From Tardiphaga alba (GTDB taxonomy: Bacteria; Pseudomonadota; Alphaproteobacteria; Rhizobiales; Xanthobacteraceae): a DNA stretch of 64,000 nucleotides. A program made the translations under genes and the position numbers. Position 1 is the first letter of the stretch. Every line of letters starts with the position of its first letter. The DNA lies in contig NZ_CP036498.1 in the NCBI RefSeq assembly GCF_018279705.1, positions 1,009,001 to 1,073,000 of the forward strand. Reading direction: 5' to 3'. Of the stretch, positions 19,463 through 28,178 are shown piece by piece. The notes under the pieces were generated by a model that did not search any database, was not told the origin of the DNA, and saw nothing but the letters and a program-made list of their open reading frames with translations.

Positions 19463-20308
19463 TCAAACCTTGAGCCGCGTTGCATGCCAGCGCAAATGAT
19501 CGGCCATGAAGGTCGAAATGAAATAGTAGCTGTGATCGTAGCCGGGCTGGCGGCGCAGCGTGAGCGGAATGCCGGCCGTCTCGCAGGCGCGTTGCAGCAA
19601 TTCCGGCCGCAGCTGCTCGGTCAGGAAATTGTCGGCATCGCCGTAATCAACGAGGAACTCGGAAAATCTTGCGCCGTCCTCGATCAGCGACACTGCATCG
19701 TGTTTCCGCCAGGCAGCCTTGTCATCGCCGAGATAGCCGCCGAGTGCCTTGATGCCCCACGGCACCTGGGACGGTGCAACGATCGGCGCGAAGGCGCTGC
19801 CCGCGCGATAGCGGTCGGGGTGACGCAGCGCGATCGTCAGTGCGCCGTGTCCGCCCATGGAATGACCGAGGATCGACTGCCGGCTGCCATCGATAGGGAA
19901 CTGCGCGGCGACGAGTTCCGGCAATTCCTCCGTGACATAGGTCCACATGCGATAGTTGCGTGCGTAAGGCTCTTGCGTGGCATCGACATAGAAGCCGGCG
20001 CCAAGCCCGAAGTCATAGGCATTATCGGCATCGCCGGGAACGTCGGCCCCGCGGGGGCTGGTGTCCGGCGCAACGAAGATCAGGCCGAGTTCGGCACAGG
20101 CAGCGCGGAAATCGCCTTTCTCGGTCACATTGGCATGGGTGCAGGTGAGGCCGGACAGATACCAGACGACGGGAAGTTTTGCGCCGTCCGGATGCGGTGG
20201 GACATAGACCGAGAACGTCATCTCGGTCCCGGTCGCGCTGCTGGCATGCTTGTAGACGCCCTGCGTGCCGCCGAAGGATCGATTGAGCGAAACTGTCTGC
20301 ATGGTCAT
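19463..20308 (-). CDS. fghA: S-formylglutathione hydrolase
   Basis: Hydrolyses S-formylglutathione to formate and glutathione, completing formaldehyde oxidation started by Gfa and AdhC. 281 residues, esterase-D type. The serine nucleophile sits in GHSMGGHGAL, the oxyanion region in WYLSGLTCTHANVTEKG, and the catalytic His in GYDHSYYFIS. ATG 20308 opens MTMQTVSLNRSFGGTQGVY; an earlier ATG at 20353 adds residues without similarity. It is 46 bases after the response regulator on the same strand. Confidence 0.95.
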   Translation of the reverse strand: MTMQTVSLNRSFGGTQGVYKHASSATGTEMTFSVYVPPHPDGAKLPVVWYLSGLTCTHANVTEKGDFRAACAELGLIFVAPDTSPRGADVPGDADNAYDFGLGAGFYVDATQEPYARNYRMWTYVTEELPELVAAQFPIDGSRQSILGHSMGGHGALTIALRHPDRYRAGSAFAPIVAPSQVPWGIKALGGYLGDDKAAWRKHDAVSLIEDGARFSEFLVDYGDADNFLTEQLRPELLQRACETAGIPLTLRRQPGYDHSYYFISTFMADHLRWHATRLKV

Positions 20309-20354
20309 GGCCCTGCCGGTTCGATGCGAGGCTGCAGAAGCCGGCGCGATCAAG

Positions 20355-20975
20355 TCAGGCGATGCCGCGCTCGATGGCGAAGCGCACCAGCTCGACCGAA
20401 CTGCGAACTCCGAGCTTCTGCCGCATCAGTGAAGATGTATTGGCGACTGTCTTGTAGGAGGCATGGACCATCCATGCAATCTCGGCGAGGCTCTTGCCGG
20501 CGCCGAGCAGCCGCAGGATTTCCATTTCGCGTGAATTCAACTTCGCCAGAGGGCTTTGCGCGAGCGACGGCCCCGCGAAGGCGAGGCTGCGCGCCATCGC
20601 AGATGGCAGATACACGCCGCCCCGCGCAACTTCGTAGACCGCTTCGAGGAGATCATGCGGGTCGCCCGTCTTCGAGACGTAGCCCTTGGCGCCGCTCTCG
20701 ATGGCGCGGGCGGCGAACACCGGGTCGTCATTCATGCTGAACATGATGATGCGCGCATTTTCGTCGCGTAGCCGGATGCGGCGCGCCAGTTCATATCCGG
20801 AAACCGTCGGCAGGTTGATGTCGATGATGCAGATATCGGGATCGCCGGTCAGGAAAACCTGCTCACCGCTGGCTGCATCGGAAGCCTCCAGCAGCTCGAT
20901 ATCGGGATCATCTGCGAACACGGCGCGGCACCCGGATGTCACGATGGGATGGTCATCCACGATCAGAACGCGCAT
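20355..20975 (-). CDS. NarL/LuxR-type response regulator
   Basis: 206 residues: receiver domain (MRVLIVDDHPIVTSG; phospho-Asp in IIDINLPTVSGYELA; conserved Lys in GYVSKTGDP) and LuxR-type HTH (LNSREMEILRLLGAGKSLAE through KTVANTSSLMRQKLGVRS). ATG at 20975 fits the receiver start. The kinase gene at 21210 is divergent and likely its partner. Located between fghA and the LutH-like receptor, it is a candidate controller of methanol or lanthanide genes, an inference from position. Confidence 0.9.
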   Translation of the reverse strand: MRVLIVDDHPIVTSGCRAVFADDPDIELLEASDAASGEQVFLTGDPDICIIDINLPTVSGYELARRIRLRDENARIIMFSMNDDPVFAARAIESGAKGYVSKTGDPHDLLEAVYEVARGGVYLPSAMARSLAFAGPSLAQSPLAKLNSREMEILRLLGAGKSLAEIAWMVHASYKTVANTSSLMRQKLGVRSSVELVRFAIERGIA

Positions 20976-21209
20976 GGGGCGCTCCCGCACATTTCGCCAG
21001 CAGGTCTCATATCGACACGTCTCAAGCCTGCAACGGATTGCTGCGCTGCATTGCGATGTCGCTAAAAATCGCGGTGCCGCCAGCATGCGCCTTCGGAATG
21101 ACACGACTGGCAACTGAAGGTCGCATGTGATGAGATATGAACGCCGTCGAATTTCGCTGTCAAGTTCATAGTCGCAGCAGGCAGTCGTGCGGCTGGTGGA
21201 AGTGCTTTC

Positions 21210-22631
21210 ATGTGGCAGAACCTGTCGCTCCGTGCCCGTATCAATCTGCTCGTGGCTGTCGTGCTGGCCCTCGGTCTGATCGCCAATATCGCGCGTCTGG
21301 CGCTAGATGCCGCGCCGCGTGTCGAGGCCGAGGATCAGAGCGTCATCCGGCTGACACGCGAATTCATCGAAACTATCGGACCGAGTCTCAGCGGCACGCA
21401 AAATGCGGATGCGCGGCTCGATGAAATCGTCGCCGATCTGAACCGGCTGCGACATGTCAGCATCGTCAGACAAAGTGAGGAAAGCGCGCCGTCTGCGAAG
21501 AGCGAAAGCCGGGATCGGCACGATGCTGTGGGCTCTCCGCCATCCTGGTTCGTGTCGCTGATCCACCGGGAACGGACATCCGTCCCGGTGTCGGTCACCA
21601 TCGGCGGGAAGCGGGAAGTGCTGACGATTACATCGCATCCCGACGACGAGATGCAGGAGATCTGGGACGGGATCGTCACGCAACTGGCGCTCGGCCTGAT
21701 CGTCGCATTGGCACTGTTCGCGGTGACGAGTCTGGTGATCAAGCGCGCGCTGGCGCCGCTTGATGCGCTGGCGCAGGCGATGGGCGACATCGAGGTGGGA
21801 AACTACCAGACGCGCGTCGCGCCTGCGGGAGCGCCAGAGCTCGCGGCGCTCTGCACCAGGATCAACCATCTCGCCGTCACGCTGGACGGCGTGCTCGAGG
21901 ACCGGCGACGGCTGGCCGAGCGAAGCGTTTCGCTGCAGGATCAGGAGCGCAAGGAGATCGCACGCGAACTGCATGATGAGTTCGGGCCATATCTGTTCGC
22001 CATGCGCGCCCACGCCGGCGCGCTGATGCGTCTGGCTGGCCAGGATCCAGCCGACAACGCGGCGCTGTCGAAGCACGGTGCCGCCATTCTGACGCAAGTC
22101 GATGCCTTGCAGCAGTTCAATCGCCGGATTCTCGAGCGGCTGCGTCCGGTCGGGTTGACAGATCTCGGCCTCGCCGGCGCTATCGGCGTGTTACTGCGGC
22201 TGTGGCGCGAATCCCGCCCGGACGTCGTTATCGAAGCCCGCATCGCGCCAGAACTCGCCCGCTTTGGTGAGGTCGCCGAACTGACCGCCTATCGCCTCGT
22301 GCAGGAAGCGCTCACCAACGTCTTCCGACACGCACAGGCAACACAGGTGACTGTGACGATCACGCCTCTGCAACAGAAAGCCGCGACGACGGGGCACGGC
22401 AGCGTGTCGGTGCGCATACAGGACAATGGCCGCGGCCTCGATCGCAGCCGCAATGGCGGGCTCGGGCTGCTTGGCATGCGGGAACGGGTCTGGGCCTTGA
22501 GCGGGACGCTGGCCATTACCTCCGATGCCGATGGGGTGATCGTCGAGGCCATCATTCCCGTGATGCAGCAGTGGTCGGATGCGCCCGCGTTGCAGGATCG
22601 GGAATTTGTCCCGACCTTGTCGGGAAAATAG
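21210..22631 (+). CDS. NarX/UhpB-type sensor histidine kinase
   Basis: 473 residues. TM1 at about 11-30, a periplasmic loop of about 120 residues, TM2 at about 154-178, HAMP (IKRALAPLDALAQAMGDIEV), a HisKA_3 helix with His255 in QERKEIARELHDEFGPYLF, and an ATPase domain with QEALTNVFRHAQA, QDNGRGLD and GGLGLLGMRERV. Divergent from its probable partner regulator (234-base gap), unusual since such pairs are often one operon. The TonB receptor begins 107 bases downstream in the same direction. Confidence 0.92.
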   Translation: MWQNLSLRARINLLVAVVLALGLIANIARLALDAAPRVEAEDQSVIRLTREFIETIGPSLSGTQNADARLDEIVADLNRLRHVSIVRQSEESAPSAKSESRDRHDAVGSPPSWFVSLIHRERTSVPVSVTIGGKREVLTITSHPDDEMQEIWDGIVTQLALGLIVALALFAVTSLVIKRALAPLDALAQAMGDIEVGNYQTRVAPAGAPELAALCTRINHLAVTLDGVLEDRRRLAERSVSLQDQERKEIARELHDEFGPYLFAMRAHAGALMRLAGQDPADNAALSKHGAAILTQVDALQQFNRRILERLRPVGLTDLGLAGAIGVLLRLWRESRPDVVIEARIAPELARFGEVAELTAYRLVQEALTNVFRHAQATQVTVTITPLQQKAATTGHGSVSVRIQDNGRGLDRSRNGGLGLLGMRERVWALSGTLAITSDADGVIVEAIIPVMQQWSDAPALQDREFVPTLSGK

Positions 22632-22738
22632 CTCGGGAGGATTTCGACACTTTGCGGATAGCGGTCCCCTTGCCGCAGGCTAGTATCCGCCTACCGAACG
22701 GCGCCAGCAGAGCGGCCGATGTGGACGGGGTGGAACAG

Positions 22739-25156
22739 ATGCGCGTGCGTGTACTGGTCGTCGCTTCGCTGCCGATAGGGCTTTTGCCGTTACCGACCTG
22801 TGCCATCGCGCAAAGTCCGCCCGGCGAGGCGCAGGTCCTGCCCGCGGTGGTCGTGTCGGCACCCGCCGCCGCCAGCAAGCGCGGTCCCCGCCGTCAGGCC
22901 ACCCCGCGCGTCGTCCAGCAGCAGCGCACGGTCTATGTGTATCCGACCACGCCGACCGCGCAGTCCGGCATCGATTCCAGCAAGGTGGCCGCGAGTATCA
23001 ATTATGTCGATGCCCGCGCCATCGAACGCACCAATTCGCTCAACGTCACCGACGCCCTGCAACAGCAGGTGCCGGGGATACTGATCAACGAAGTCGCCGG
23101 CAATCCATTCCAGCCCGATCTGCAGTTTCGCGGTTTCGTCGCATCGCCGGTGGCCGGCACGCCGCAGGGACTCGCGGTCTATCAGAACGGCGTGCGGATC
23201 AACGAGGCCTTCGGGGACACCGTGAACTGGGACCTGATCCCGACGGCGGCGATCCGCTCGGTGAGCGTGATCACCAACAATCCGGCCTTCGGCCTCAATG
23301 CGCTGGGCGGCGCGGTCAATATCCAGATGAAGGACGGCTTCAACTATCACGGCGCTGAGCTGAGCGTGATGGGCGGCTCGTTCGGCCGCATCCAGGGCTC
23401 GGCGCAATGGGGCAAGCAGGTCGATGGATTCGCCGTCTATGGCGCGCTCGAGGGCGTGCATGACAAGGGATTCCGCAATTTCTCGGCATCGGACATCCGG
23501 CGTTTCTACGGCGATGTCGGCTATCGCAGCGACAGCAGCGAGTTTCATCTCAATATGGGCGTCGCTGACAACAAGTTCGGCGCGGCGGCGACGGTGCCGG
23601 TCGAGCTGCTGCAGCGGAGTTACGGCGCGACCTATACGACGCCGCAGACAGCAAACAATCGCGTCGGCTATCTCAATTTTACCGGCAAGGCCGAGGCGAC
23701 GCCCACTTGGACGGTGGAAGCCTCGGCGCATCTGCGCTTCTTCCGGAACAAGACGCAGGACGGCAATCCGACCGGTGTCGAGCGTTGTCAGGATCCGACG
23801 CTACTGTGCTTCAACGATGACAATACGCCGGCGAACGGGCTGAACGGCGTGCAGCTCGCAAATCCGTTCGCTGATGGCGCCGTTCTCGGCGAGAACGACC
23901 GTACCACGACGCGCTCGACCACGATCGGCGGTTCGCTCCAGGCGACCAATACCGATCAGCTGTTCGGCCATGACAACCGCTTTGTCGTGGGCGCCAGCTA
24001 TTCGTCCAGCGTCAGCCGTTTCACGGCAAGCGCCGAACTCGGCACCATCGGACCCGACTATGTCGTCACCGGCAGCGGCATATTCCTCGGCCCGTCCGGC
24101 GAGCCGGTCGGGATCGGCCCGGTCTCGTTGCGCACCACCAACCGCTATGGCGGCATCTATGCGCTGGATACGTTCGACGTCACCAGCGCCTTCTCGATCA
24201 CTGGCGGCGGTCGCTTCAACACGGCGCAGATCGTGCTCGAAGACCAGATCGGCACCGCGCTCAATGGCAACGAGACCTTCAACCGCTTCAATCCGATCAT
24301 CGGCGGCACCTACAAGATCACGCCGGGACTGACGGCCTATGCCGGCTACTCGGAAGCCAACCGCGCGCCGACCCCGCTGGAGCTCGGCTGCGCGGATCCG
24401 GCGAATCCCTGCATCGTGGCGGCGTTTCTGGTGTCCGATCCGCCGCTCAAGCAGGTCGTCTCGCGCACCATCGAGGCGGGCGTGCGCGGCAGCAGCCAGC
24501 TGAATCTCGGCACGTTCGGCTGGAAGCTCGGCGCGTTCCGGGCCACGAACGCCGACGACATTCTGGCGATCCCGAGCCCGGTACTGCAGGGCTACGGCTA
24601 TTTTCAGAATGTCGGATCGACGCGCCGGCAGGGCATCGAGGCGGAAGTGACGTTGCGTGCGCCGACGCTCCAGCTCTATGCCAGCTATGCCTTCATCGAT
24701 GCACGCTTTCTCGACGCGCTCGCGATCGGGTCGAACAGTCCGTTCGCGGACGCAGACGGCAACATCCAGATCTTGCCCGGCAACCAGATTCCGGCGATCC
24801 CGCGGCATCGTGTGAAGGCCGGGTTCGACTATGCGGTGACCGACGCCTTCAAGGTCGGAGGCGACGCATTGTTCGTCAGCAGCCAGTATTACGTCGGCGA
24901 CGATTCCAACCAGGCGCCGAAGCTGGAGTCCTATGCGGTGTTCAATGCGCATGCGTCGTATCAGATCGACAAGTCGGTGCAGGTGTTTGCCCGCATCGAC
25001 AATATCCTCGACCGGCGCTACGCGACCTACGGCACATTCTTCGAAACCGACTCGGTGCCCAATTTCGCCAATGGCGGTGCAGAGTTCACGGACCCCCGCT
25101 CGGTCAGTCCGGCGCGGCCGCGCGCCTTCTATGCGGGTGTGAAGGTCAGGTTCTGA
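22739..25156 (+). CDS. lutH: TonB-dependent outer-membrane receptor (LutH-like)
   Basis: 805 residues. Signal peptide MRVRVLVVASLPIGLLPLPT, TonB box near VLPAVVVSAPA, a plug domain (NYVDARAIERTNSLNVTDAL; VPGILINEV; NPAFGLNALGGAVNIQMK) and a 22-strand barrel ending in KVRF. Such receptors import metal chelates using TonB energy. Because it lies with the LutA/E/F-type ABC operon and xoxF, lanthanide-chelate uptake is the best guess; siderophore uptake is the main alternative. ATG 22739 is picked by the signal peptide. Confidence 0.85.
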   Translation: MRVRVLVVASLPIGLLPLPTCAIAQSPPGEAQVLPAVVVSAPAAASKRGPRRQATPRVVQQQRTVYVYPTTPTAQSGIDSSKVAASINYVDARAIERTNSLNVTDALQQQVPGILINEVAGNPFQPDLQFRGFVASPVAGTPQGLAVYQNGVRINEAFGDTVNWDLIPTAAIRSVSVITNNPAFGLNALGGAVNIQMKDGFNYHGAELSVMGGSFGRIQGSAQWGKQVDGFAVYGALEGVHDKGFRNFSASDIRRFYGDVGYRSDSSEFHLNMGVADNKFGAAATVPVELLQRSYGATYTTPQTANNRVGYLNFTGKAEATPTWTVEASAHLRFFRNKTQDGNPTGVERCQDPTLLCFNDDNTPANGLNGVQLANPFADGAVLGENDRTTTRSTTIGGSLQATNTDQLFGHDNRFVVGASYSSSVSRFTASAELGTIGPDYVVTGSGIFLGPSGEPVGIGPVSLRTTNRYGGIYALDTFDVTSAFSITGGGRFNTAQIVLEDQIGTALNGNETFNRFNPIIGGTYKITPGLTAYAGYSEANRAPTPLELGCADPANPCIVAAFLVSDPPLKQVVSRTIEAGVRGSSQLNLGTFGWKLGAFRATNADDILAIPSPVLQGYGYFQNVGSTRRQGIEAEVTLRAPTLQLYASYAFIDARFLDALAIGSNSPFADADGNIQILPGNQIPAIPRHRVKAGFDYAVTDAFKVGGDALFVSSQYYVGDDSNQAPKLESYAVFNAHASYQIDKSVQVFARIDNILDRRYATYGTFFETDSVPNFANGGAEFTDPRSVSPARPRAFYAGVKVRF

Positions 25157-25166
25157 CAGGCGCAGG

Positions 25167-25249
25167 TCACCGCCCCGCGTCCAGTAGCCATAGCCGAGCG
25201 AGCCGATCAGGGCTGCACCCGCTAGCCACAGCATGAGGATCGCGATCAT
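25167..25249 (-). CDS. Possible 27-residue membrane peptide related to the DUF1232 protein tail
   Basis: From ATG 25249 the minus strand reads MIAILMLWLAGAALIGSLGY followed by GYWTRG. With one base added to a four-base run at 25173-25176 it ends GR at TGA (25169-25167); without it the frame stays open. It matches, at about 16 of 26 positions, the last residues of the DUF1232 protein at 43210-43626 (MIAIILLWIASASLLGWIGY then RYWTRG). One membrane segment. Either a real small protein or a paralogous remnant. Confidence 0.35.
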
Positions 25250-25433
25250 GATAAGAGTTCGCAGTTCTATTCTGACTGGCGCGCCATTTTTCAAGATTTG
25301 CAATGATACTGCCAGCCGTTGAGCGTGCGGCAGCTCATGCCTTGAGCGGCATCGCTTCAGCAATCTCGCATCGAAGCTTCAAGATCAGTGCATGTCTTCT
25401 AGACGCGGCCGGGCATTTTGGCTCGGCAGTCGC

Positions 25434-26102
25434 TTATGAATGGAGGGCATTCGACATTGTGCGCGCATCGAGTTTCTGCGCGGCGATGACGACTTCCAGG
25501 CGATTGCGGACATGGAGCTTCTGCATCAGCAGCGTCATGTAATGTTTGACGGTCTTTTCGCTGATACGAATCGTCGATGCGATCTCCTTGTTCGTCTTTC
25601 CATGCAGAAGAAGGCGAACGATCTGCTGCTCGCGAATGCTGAGTTTAACGGCCTCCGCGGCGCGTCGTCGCAAGGACGAGTCCCGCAGCGCTGTGATCAC
25701 GCGACTAGCAAAGTGCTGCGTAATATATGTCTCGCCCGAATCTGCCGCTGTAATGGCTTCGATAAGTTCGCGCGAGCTGCTGCCCTTGAGCACGTAGCCG
25801 GTTGCGCCCGAATCCAGTGCCCTGATCGCAGGGTCCACGCCCGTCGCCGCAGTGAACGCGACGACCTTCGTGTCGGGGGAGGCGCGTCTAGCTTGCTCGA
25901 TGGCCGAGTAGATGTCGCCCGGCATATTCAGGTCCACAACAATGACCTGCGGCTTCTCGCGCGCGCAAATATCGATCACGTCGTTGGCCGTTACGCCCGT
26001 GGCTACTATCTCGAACCCGCCGGAACGCGCCAGCAACGATGATACAGCTTCAATCATTAGCGGATGATCGTCGACCAAAGCGACGGACATCATTTCCATC
26101 AT
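25434..26102 (-). CDS. NarL/LuxR-type response regulator
   Basis: 222 residues: receiver (MSVALVDDHPLMIEAVSSLL; phospho-Asp in VIVVDLNMPGDIYSA; Lys in GYVLKGSSS) and HTH (LSIREQQIVRLLLHGKTNKE; RISEKTVKHYMTLLMQKLHV). Partner of the kinase just upstream on the same strand. A perfect CtrA-type box lies about 105 bases before the start, in an AT-rich gap. The pair faces away from the peroxidase gene and may control it. Confidence 0.9.
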   Translation of the reverse strand: MMEMMSVALVDDHPLMIEAVSSLLARSGGFEIVATGVTANDVIDICAREKPQVIVVDLNMPGDIYSAIEQARRASPDTKVVAFTAATGVDPAIRALDSGATGYVLKGSSSRELIEAITAADSGETYITQHFASRVITALRDSSLRRRAAEAVKLSIREQQIVRLLLHGKTNKEIASTIRISEKTVKHYMTLLMQKLHVRNRLEVVIAAQKLDARTMSNALHS

Positions 26103-26208
26103 ATCCTCACAAACGCCGAGGTACCAATAAAAACAAATATGAACAAATGCGCATATCTACTATGCAAGATCAGGTTAAGCAGCGTGCGTAGCCTTGTAAA
26201 TATGGAAC

Positions 26209-26223
26209 TTAACTTACGCTTAA
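26209..26223. promoter_or_regulatory. CtrA-type binding site TTAA-N7-TTAA
   Basis: TTAA at 26209-26212, seven bases, TTAA at 26220-26223: an exact match to the full CtrA consensus of alphaproteobacteria. It sits in the AT-rich 121-base gap between the kinase stop (26224) and the response-regulator start (26102), right for control of the latter. Binding is inferred. Confidence 0.45.
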
Positions 26224-27642
26224 CTACGAGATTGCGACGGCCGTTTGTACCGCCGTCTCTTCCTGAAGAACCCGCGTCGGGAGCTCGACCGTCACGACCA
26301 TTTGGCCGTTGCTGAGTTGCGCAACAAAGCTGCCGCCGTGAGCGAGGACGCGCCGACGTAGACCCGGTAATCCCAGGCCCGTCCGGTGACTTGACGATGG
26401 TTTTGCATCCGATTGAGAAGCAACCGAGTTGCTGACCACAATGGTGATCAGGGACGCAGTTTCCGATGCGGTTACGCGTTGCTCGCGACCAGCGCCGTGC
26501 GTGTAGGCGTTGTTGAGACACTCCTGAAGAACGCGAAACATACACACCTGCAGCGCGGGCTCAGGTTTGAATGACATCGCGCCGAGATCGCACTCGACCA
26601 GGGTAGCGGTATTCCGCTCGTGGTGACGGATGGCGAACTCAAGCGTTTCGGTGCAAGTGAGGCCACCGAGCTCCGGCAGAACAAGTCCGGTCGATATTTC
26701 GCGAAGCTCCTTGAGGATCGAGCTCGTGAGTGTCGTCACGTTGGCGAACAAGCCGCTGTTCGTCGCCGAAGACGTTTCGCCGAGTTCACTCAGTTTTAAT
26801 GCGAGCACGCTGACCAGCTGGATGGGTCCATCATGCAGGTCCTGACCAATCTGGCCGAGCAATTGCTCGTTCGAGTGCATGGCGGCCAGTTGAATAGCTT
26901 CCGACGCCTGCCTGAGCTGTTCATTCTGATGTGCAAGTGAGCGTGCTTCGTGAATCCGGCTGTGAAGATAATGCCGCTGGTTCCTGACAACGCCGCTCGC
27001 GCGCCACACCAACAGCAGAAGCGCAACGATCATCGGTGCCGTCATGCTGCCGACGATACCAACCGCGGTCCACCGCATCGCACTGACTTCTGCGGCGAGA
27101 CGAGCGCCGCTGTTATAGACCTCGCCGACCGCAATGATCTCGCGTGTGCCCGCCCGATAGATTGGCGCATATATCTCGACGAGAGGCTTTGGAAACTGCC
27201 GCTCGGTTTCGTGGGCTTGGTCGTCGGTGCTTGCGAAGGAGCCAAAGCTCTTTCCCTGAAAGCTTGCATCCAGTTTCGCGGATGGGAATTTCTGTCCGAC
27301 CAATCGTTTGTCGGTCGCATAAACAAGGGTCCCGTCGCGTAGCCATACTTTGAGCGCTTTGGTTCGTCCGCCCATGGTGGTCTTAAGGAGATTGTCGAGT
27401 TTCTCGATTGCGTCGCTTTGCAGATGAGAAGAGCTAGCCAGCGTTTGGAGAGATGGGCCTAGAAATCCATCGATCAGGATGGCGCCCTCGTCAGCCGCGG
27501 TTTCAAGCATGCTGTTTTCCAGCTCGCGCGAGATGAAGTAGGCAAGCGAGGCCATCGACAAGAAAATGGTCAACGCGGACGCCGCCAGGAATTCTCGAAA
27601 CAGATTCGAGTTCTGTCCGATGTCAAAGCGATGCCAAAGCAT
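26224..27642 (-). CDS. NarX-type sensor histidine kinase
   Basis: 472 residues. TM1 at about 17-37 (FLAASALTIFLSMASLAYFI), a periplasmic sensor of about 150 residues, TM2 at about 192-213, a coiled segment, HisKA_3 with His270 in IGQDLHDGPIQLVSVLALKL, and an ATPase domain with VLQECLNNAYTHGAG and GLGLPGLRRRV. Followed by its response regulator after 121 bases. Divergent from the giant peroxidase gene, with which it shares a 536-base upstream region. Confidence 0.92.
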   Translation of the reverse strand: MLWHRFDIGQNSNLFREFLAASALTIFLSMASLAYFISRELENSMLETAADEGAILIDGFLGPSLQTLASSSHLQSDAIEKLDNLLKTTMGGRTKALKVWLRDGTLVYATDKRLVGQKFPSAKLDASFQGKSFGSFASTDDQAHETERQFPKPLVEIYAPIYRAGTREIIAVGEVYNSGARLAAEVSAMRWTAVGIVGSMTAPMIVALLLLVWRASGVVRNQRHYLHSRIHEARSLAHQNEQLRQASEAIQLAAMHSNEQLLGQIGQDLHDGPIQLVSVLALKLSELGETSSATNSGLFANVTTLTSSILKELREISTGLVLPELGGLTCTETLEFAIRHHERNTATLVECDLGAMSFKPEPALQVCMFRVLQECLNNAYTHGAGREQRVTASETASLITIVVSNSVASQSDAKPSSSHRTGLGLPGLRRRVLAHGGSFVAQLSNGQMVVTVELPTRVLQEETAVQTAVAIS

Positions 27643-28178
27643 GTCACGTCCTGTTCAAAGAGCCGCAAGGCTGCTCGAAAAGACAATCAGCCAGGCGATC
27701 GAAATGATGATGTCCGCACGGGAGAGCAAAGATCCTCACCGATGCTTCTGAAATAATGTCGTCGCAGCCTTGAAATGCGGCTGCCGTTTCTCTCGAGCCT
27801 GTGCGCTGGAAGCGGCCTGATTAAAATGATGTGCGCCGCTTCGTGTCGCGCCTTCACTGAAAGTCAAAAAATAATCCAAATCGATGGTGTGAATACGGAA
27901 CGGATCGTCTCCTGTGACGTTGAGTGGCGTCCATATGCTGCCAGCACAAATTGAGGTGCGCAACGGTATGCATAAGACCTTGGTCTGATCTTTTCGGCCT
28001 AAAGTCGAAATTCCGACAGACCAAAGTCCCCAGACCTTCGGGCAATTTCCTCCCTGACATTGGTCGTACGAACGACTGGACCGTTAGCGGTTAAACAAGC
28101 CGCGTACTTGGTGTGCACTACTCCCGGGAAAAGATCAGTCGCGTGCCGTTCGAGGTGCGCCAAATCCGGGAGTGGGAC
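27643..28178. other. Intergenic region between the sensor kinase and the giant peroxidase gene
   Basis: 536 bases between divergent genes. An inverted repeat GTCGT-N4-ACGAC (28063-28076), with the core palindrome TCGTACGA, lies about 100 bases before the peroxidase start and may be a regulator site. No coding frame with family resemblance was seen; an upstream ATG at 28113 is in frame with the peroxidase but its extra residues look unlike the N-terminus of an exported RTX protein. Confidence 0.45.
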
